Source of the DNA: Zygaena filipendulae
Taxonomy: Eukaryota; Arthropoda; Insecta; Lepidoptera; Zygaenidae
NCBI GenBank assembly: GCA_907165275.2
Contig: OU015654.1
Coordinates: 10,743,501-10,807,500 of the forward strand
DNA: 64,000 nucleotides
Direction: 5' to 3'
Part shown: in pieces, positions 59,111 to 64,000 of the stretch
How the letters are laid out: each line of letters starts with the position of its first letter
Numbering within the stretch: the stretch's first letter is position 1
Position numbers and translations under genes: made by a program
Notes under the pieces: generated by a model
What the model was told of the DNA's origin: nothing
The model's database searches: none
The model's input: the letters and a program-made list of their open reading frames with translations, nothing else

Positions 59111-59764
59111 TGCAGTTTAGTGGTCCTTCGATTTAAGTGAAAGTCTGCGGTTTAGTGCGGTTTTTGTGAACTCATAACCTCAGTGCAAAAACGTGGTCTC
59201 ATTTTTCGCGTTGTGAATCGCGTTGCTATAACCACCACGTATCGTAATCGTGCACGCCCGGCGTGGTAAAAGTGTCGGAAGGTCTTTATTTTCCGAGATC
59301 ACCGAGAAAATCGCACATTTCACGACCTCGTCATCAATTTGGTGCCGGGCACCGCGAGGCTATTGCTCGCCCTTGGAGCCCCATTGCAGTTTTCATGAGA
59401 CCTTTGTCTCTGAAAGCATCACCAAAACGAAGGGAGTCTGCAGTCTTCACCGATCCAGCGCATGGGTGTGGCTATCTGACCATACCTACCCACTTTAATT
59501 TTCTTTTCATTCCACTTGGTTTGGACGGCCATTTTTCCTCTTCCTACGTTGCTGCTGTCACTGTCACTGCCGATGACAGTCTGTCACCGATCTACTTCGA
59601 GTTTCGACAAGAGTAAACAAACAAACTTTCCAAGATCGGTTCTATTCCCTCTAAATAGTGCGACAAAAGTGTGAAAAGTGCTAAATATAAGTGCCTCTTT
59701 AAGTCGAAAAGTGCGTTCTAAGGCAATAGTGGTTCGCCAAAAGGTTTAGTGATTACGTTACAAA
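59111..59764 (+). other. BEL/Pao leader
   Basis: Non-coding leader between LTR and gag. Overlapping ORFs at 59250-59616 (82 and 117 codons) show no domain and probably arise from composition. It should hold packaging signals, none of which I can identify. Confidence 0.5.
59121..59131 (+). other. Primer-binding site, tRNA-Tyr-like
   Basis: TGGTCCTTCGA is complementary to the last 11 bases of a eukaryotic tRNA-Tyr ending TCGAAGGACCA. tRNA-Tyr priming is known in BEL/Pao elements. Pairing ends after 11 bases. A rival, TGGTGCCG at about 59340, would pair with 8 bases of tRNA-Phe. Confidence 0.5.
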
Positions 59765-62700
59765 ATGGAAAGCTTAAAAAAGCTAAGGACTCAACGCGGA
59801 CTTCTTAAAGGTATTGTGACTCGTATTGAAAACTTTATTAATGACCCTATCAACCTGACATCTTCCTCTTTGGAGATGCTTCAAGCTAGAAAGGAAAAGT
59901 TAATTAGTACTATGGGTGAATATGAAAAGGTACAATTGGACATTTTATCCCTCGACCCTGATGACAAGGAGAATGTAGAAACTTTAGAAGAAAAGTATTT
60001 TCTTATTGTTTCAAAGCTAGATGCTAGGTTAAAGACCTTGTCAGAAACAGAGGTTTCAAAGTGTCCAAGTGTAGCAAATTCCAAATTGCCTAATATTGAC
60101 ATTCCGGTTTTTTCTGGCAGAGATTTCACTAAATACATTCCATTTATGGATCTTTTCACTGCTATTTTTCACAATAATAAGTCACTGTCAGATGTCCAAA
60201 AACTATTTTACTTAAGAAAATATTTGTCAGAGGAGGCTTTAGCAGTTATTATAAATTTACCACTTGTCAATGAGTCATACAAGGAAGCTCTCAGTTTGTT
60301 GAAGAAGAGGTTTGATAATGAGGCCCGCTTAATTTGTAATCACATAAATCATATTTTAGACATGCCTTCTATGCAGAGGGGCACTGCACTCTCTATAAGA
60401 TCATTTATTTCGGAAGTCCAACAACAAGTCTATGCTATAAAAAATTTAAAGCAACCCATTGAACAATGGGATATGTTACTTATTTGTATTTTAACCAAAA
60501 AACTGGATCATTATACCAATCGAGCTTTTCAACTTGATAGGAATCCAGAAACTTTGCCAACTTTAGAAGAGTTCATAACCTTTTTAGAAAAACGTGCTTT
60601 AGCATTTGAAGAAATTGGGGAAAAAGATGCTCCTCAGAGCTCACCCAAAAAACAGTTAAAAGTTTCTAACTTAGTTTCTAAAACTACTTCTAACAAAACA
60701 TGTAAGTTTTGTAATGGGGTTGGTCACTTACTATTTGAATGTCCAAAGTTTAAGACAGCAACGGAAGGTGAAAGAATCAAGTTCGTTGACAATCACAAAT
60801 TGTGTACAATTTGTCTCAATGATCACAAAGGACGTTGCAGATTTCATTTTAAATGTAAGATTTGTAAAAAAGACCACAATACCCTGCTGCATATAACTAG
60901 CAATCCAGATTCAGAACAATCGGTTGTTCTGCACACAAATAGCCTCGAGACTCAGGTACTATTACCTACAGTAAAAGTCAAAGTGTTTGATGTTAGGGGA
61001 CGTCAACTATTTGTTAGGGCATTGCTTGATAGCGGCAGCCAAGCCTCATTTATAACAACTTCTTTAGCAAAAGAGTTGTCCTTGAAGCCTATGACTCAAG
61101 AAACCAATATTATTGGTATTACAAACAAGAATAGCTTTATCAATAAATATGTTAATTTGTCTATTCACTCTCCAGTGCAAAACATTCAATTAAACTTAAA
61201 ATGTCATGTTGTAGACACAATAACTGCACTATTACCTCAGCAACAGTTTGATATTAGTAACTTCCAATTGCCAAATGGTATTAAATTGTCTGATGATTGT
61301 TTTAATGTGCCTAACAATATCTCTCTTTTGCTAGGAGCTGACACATATTTTAATATTTTATTAGATGGACATATAAAATTATTCAATGGTCCTACTCTTC
61401 AAAATACTCTTTTTGGATATGTTGTTGGAGGTACTGTTCAAAGTTCATCAGTTTCAAGTGTGAATATTGTGTCTAATATTGCTATTTCTAATTGTCAAAA
61501 GCTTGAAAATGTTATGGAGCAATTTTGGTTAAGTGAGAAGGTCCCTGAGGTGTCTTCTAAAAATTCTACAGAATTTCAGTTGGCTGAAAAATCATTCTTA
61601 GAGTCAGTCAATATTCAAGAAAACAAGTTTTTTGTAGATATGCCTTTTATTACAACTTTAGACCAATTAAATCTGGGTGACTCCTTCTCACTTGCACTTC
61701 AAAGATTTTTGTCACTGGAGAAAAAATTTAACAAAGATCCTATGTATCTTCAATCTTATAAAAAATTCATTGATGAGTATATTGCTCTGGGACATGCCAA
61801 GATAGTCGACATAGCATCATATGACATTCACAAAGACCCGGTATATTTCTTATCGCATCATGCAGTTCTGAATGAAAATAGTAAGACCACAAAGCTTCGC
61901 GTTGTTTTCAATGGTAGTATGAAATCAAAAAACAAAATTTCACTTAATGACGTTATGCTGAATGGCCCCATAGTTCAAAATGAGCTCTTTGATATTCTTG
62001 TCCTATTTCGAAGCTACAAATATACTCTCATTTGTGATATAACTAAAATGTTCCGATGTATCCACATAAATAAACATCAAACTTCTCTTCAAAACATTTT
62101 ATGGAGGGATGAGCCTTGGAATAAATTCATTTCCAATTTACAAATCATGGGAACCATCTCTGTGCCAAGATGTCGTGTAACAGGCAATGGCTTTGAGTCC
62201 ATAGAATTGGTGGGATTTGCAGATGCTTCACTAAAGGCTTTTGGGGCATGTTTATATCTCAGAGTTTTCACTAAAAAAGGAACAGTCTCTGTTAACTTGT
62301 TATGTTCAAAATCACGCATTGCGCCCTTAGGAAAGTCTTTAACGATTCCCCGATTGGAGCTCAACAGTGCTTTGCTCCTGGCTCAGCTCTCAAATAGAGT
62401 TTTTATTGATTTAAAGGAGAGATTTCCTCTCTCAGTTCATTTGTATAGTGATTCACAGATCGTTTTGGCCTGGTTAAAATCTTCTAAAGAAATTCGTGAC
62501 AACTATGTTGCCAGGAGAGTCAATCAAATCAACAAATTGACTCAAGATGCTGAATGGTGTTATGTGAAGTCTGCTCATAATCCAGCAGACCTCTTGTCAA
62601 GGGGATGTGATCCTCAGAAACTGAGTTCCAATGAGCTGTGGTGGCAAGGGTTTCCCGCCTTGTCAAATGCGAACTTCACTCACTATTCTCCTCCAGATTT

Positions 62701-64000
62701 TCCAAAACCGATTATTGACAGTGAACCTGTTGATAGTGAGGAACTAGCAGCCAATGCCTGCACAGAATTAGATTTTTCTTTCTTTGAGAGACACTTAAAT
62801 ATTAATAAATTACAGAGACTAATAGCTCTACTTCTCAGATTTAAAAATAATTGCCTTCATAAAGGTCAAAATCCCAATAATAAATTGACTGGGTCATTGA
62901 CCCCAACTGAATTAAAAAATTCTTTAAATATTATTATTCGTGCTTTTCAACAGAAGCACCTGTCATGTGAAATAAATTTACTTTCAAAAGGCAAACCTAT
63001 AAAATCAAGCTTAGTCAATTTGCATCCCTTCTTAGATGAGAATGGAATCCTTAGAGTGGGGGGTCGCCTGCAAAATGCCACAAATATTCAATATGAAAAA
63101 AGGCACCCTGCGATCATCCCTAAGTCTTCTCATATTTCTTCCCTACTGATAGAAAATGAACATTTGCGCCTTTTACACGCAGGACCAAAACTGGTCTTAA
63201 GCTCACTTTCACAAAGGTTCTATTTGATCAGTGGTATCAGAGAGGTCAAAAAGGTAATCCACAAGTGCATCAAGTGTCATCGTGTCAAAGCTGCGGCCGC
63301 CAAACAGCTCATGGGTTCCCTTCCCAAGGAACGTCTCACTGCACAAAGGCCCTTTCATAGTACCGGTGTAGACTTCTGTGGTCCATTCAGCATAAAGGTC
63401 GCAAGGATACGCAAGCCTATAATCATGAAAGCTTATGTAGCACTTTTTGTTTGCTTCATCACAAAAGCCATACATGTAGAGCTTGTTAGTGACATGACTA
63501 CTGACGCTTTCTTGGCATGCCTCAGACGCTTCATCTCTAGACGTGGACTCCCCTCGCAAATATTTTGTGATAATGCTAAGACGTTCAAGGGTGCTGCTAA
63601 TACTTTAAAAGAATTGTATGATTTGTTCAGTTCAGAAAATCACAAAAATTCTATTTCTAATTTTTGCACAAAAAACTTTATAAAGTTTAAATTCATTCCT
63701 AGCTATTCCCCAGAGTTTGGCGGATTGTGGGAGGCAGGGGTAAAGAGTTTAAAGTTTCATTTAAAGAGAGTAGTGGGAGCTCAGGCTCTTACCTTTGAAG
63801 GTCTTTATACTGTGCTTACAGAGATTGAAGCCATTTTGAACTCTCGACCACTGCTTCCCATGTCTGCTGATGTCTCTGATATGAGCTACTTAACTCCTGG
63901 CCATTTTCTTATTGGCACAGCCATGACAAGCTATCCAGAAATAGATTATACAATTAAAAATGTCAATTACTTGAAGTTTTGGAACACTTTAAATAAAATA
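59765..64000 (+). CDS. BEL/Pao Gag-Pol polyprotein, RT core deleted in frame, 3' end outside window
   Basis: One open frame of 1412 codons with no stop to the window edge; I checked it through to 64000. The ATG opens MESLKKLRTQRGLLKG and lies ~640 bases after the primer site. Gag occupies about residues 1-300, with a CX2CX4HX4C knuckle at 313-326 and a second Cys/His cluster from 347. Protease: LLDSGSQASF with the active Asp near 422. Reverse transcriptase: KLRVVFNGS and CDITKMF, whose Asp at ~758 is the first catalytic Asp. Then at ~782-785 the frame jumps from LWRDEP straight to WNKFISNLQIM, which normally precedes RNase H. The YVDD-type motif, the rest of palm and thumb, and the connection are missing, perhaps 300 or more residues. 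RNase H: GFADAS (820), YSDSQ (896), HNPADLLSRG (938-947). Integrase: HX4H at 1133/1138, CX2C at 1168/1171, then D1203, D1269, E1323. It cannot polymerise by itself, but Gag, protease, RNase H and integrase look intact. Confidence 0.9.
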   Translation, partial: MESLKKLRTQRGLLKGIVTRIENFINDPINLTSSSLEMLQARKEKLISTMGEYEKVQLDILSLDPDDKENVETLEEKYFLIVSKLDARLKTLSETEVSKCPSVANSKLPNIDIPVFSGRDFTKYIPFMDLFTAIFHNNKSLSDVQKLFYLRKYLSEEALAVIINLPLVNESYKEALSLLKKRFDNEARLICNHINHILDMPSMQRGTALSIRSFISEVQQQVYAIKNLKQPIEQWDMLLICILTKKLDHYTNRAFQLDRNPETLPTLEEFITFLEKRALAFEEIGEKDAPQSSPKKQLKVSNLVSKTTSNKTCKFCNGVGHLLFECPKFKTATEGERIKFVDNHKLCTICLNDHKGRCRFHFKCKICKKDHNTLLHITSNPDSEQSVVLHTNSLETQVLLPTVKVKVFDVRGRQLFVRALLDSGSQASFITTSLAKELSLKPMTQETNIIGITNKNSFINKYVNLSIHSPVQNIQLNLKCHVVDTITALLPQQQFDISNFQLPNGIKLSDDCFNVPNNISLLLGADTYFNILLDGHIKLFNGPTLQNTLFGYVVGGTVQSSSVSSVNIVSNIAISNCQKLENVMEQFWLSEKVPEVSSKNSTEFQLAEKSFLESVNIQENKFFVDMPFITTLDQLNLGDSFSLALQRFLSLEKKFNKDPMYLQSYKKFIDEYIALGHAKIVDIASYDIHKDPVYFLSHHAVLNENSKTTKLRVVFNGSMKSKNKISLNDVMLNGPIVQNELFDILVLFRSYKYTLICDITKMFRCIHINKHQTSLQNILWRDEPWNKFISNLQIMGTISVPRCRVTGNGFESIELVGFADASLKAFGACLYLRVFTKKGTVSVNLLCSKSRIAPLGKSLTIPRLELNSALLLAQLSNRVFIDLKERFPLSVHLYSDSQIVLAWLKSSKEIRDNYVARRVNQINKLTQDAEWCYVKSAHNPADLLSRGCDPQKLSSNELWWQGFPALSNANFTHYSPPDFPKPIIDSEPVDSEELAANACTELDFSFFERHLNINKLQRLIALLLRFKNNCLHKGQNPNNKLTGSLTPTELKNSLNIIIRAFQQKHLSCEINLLSKGKPIKSSLVNLHPFLDENGILRVGGRLQNATNIQYEKRHPAIIPKSSHISSLLIENEHLRLLHAGPKLVLSSLSQRFYLISGIREVKKVIHKCIKCHRVKAAAAKQLMGSLPKERLTAQRPFHSTGVDFCGPFSIKVARIRKPIIMKAYVALFVCFITKAIHVELVSDMTTDAFLACLRRFISRRGLPSQIFCDNAKTFKGAANTLKELYDLFSSENHKNSISNFCTKNFIKFKFIPSYSPEFGGLWEAGVKSLKFHLKRVVGAQALTFEGLYTVLTEIEAILNSRPLLPMSADVSDMSYLTPGHFLIGTAMTSYPEIDYTIKNVNYLKFWNTLNKI

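Larger units (their letters stand above)
58873..64000 (+). mobile_element. BEL/Pao LTR retrotransposon, 5' part (runs off window)
   Basis: Order: probable 5' LTR, primer-binding site, ~650-base leader, one gag-pol frame. The domain order protease - reverse transcriptase - RNase H - integrase in a single frame with Gag, and the sequence motifs, are those of BEL/Pao. The 3' end of pol and the 3' LTR are outside the window, so target duplications and LTR identity cannot be seen. The reverse transcriptase is deleted in part. Confidence 0.85.

Noticed and set aside
59250..59616. Small genes in the BEL/Pao leader
   Set aside because: Overlapping frames, no domains, and position between primer site and gag argue for a non-coding leader.

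Overview
This window looks like a gene-poor, AT-rich stretch of a moth or butterfly (Lepidoptera) nuclear genome, either intergenic or inside a very large intron. The evidence is the skewed base composition with abundant TACCTAC/GTAGGTA words, dozens of decayed elements ending in the GC-rich hairpin plus CTAG that marks the LEP1-type Helitrons known from Lepidoptera, several MITE families, tRNA-derived SINEs, RTE/R1-like LINE debris and a BEL/Pao retrotransposon. I find no host gene, rRNA, CRISPR array or functional tRNA. Almost all short ORFs fall inside repeats or in unstructured AT-rich DNA and have no coding character.

Layout. 1-5000: a decayed transposon-type gene on the minus strand (1701-2480), two SINE-like heads and two short Helitrons. 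5000-16400: mostly unannotated AT-rich DNA with several GC-richer islands (5.5, 6.5-7.0, 13.2-13.5 and 14.3 kb) that could be regulatory, a candidate MITE at 8.1-8.5 kb and a complete 454-bp Helitron (11938-12391). 16400-24600: a nest of GACGTCAC-core MITEs, a Ty1/copia integrase fossil, several Helitrons, and a 153-bp sequence present twice next to two Helitrons. 24600-41500: a 64-bp perfect palindrome, a 119-bp hairpin, three or more MITE families, SINEs and many Helitron fragments. 41500-53700: a complete 1310-bp TA-flanked pogo-like DNA transposon with 24-bp inverted repeats, an 829-bp GC-rich retroposed insert with poly(A) and a 13-bp target duplication, an RTE tail inserted inside a Helitron with an 8-bp target duplication, and a complex hairpin cluster. 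53700-58870: more Helitron and MITE debris, simple repeats and a GC-rich island.

58873-64000 is the 5' part of a BEL/Pao LTR retrotransposon: LTR, tRNA-Tyr-like primer site, leader, and one gag-pol frame that stays open for 1412 codons to the window edge. Gag zinc knuckles, protease, RNase H and integrase are all readable. Most of the reverse transcriptase, including the catalytic YVDD-type block, has been removed by a deletion that keeps the frame. It is therefore probably a recently inserted, non-autonomous copy. It is the most interesting object in the window; its 3' end and 3' LTR lie outside.
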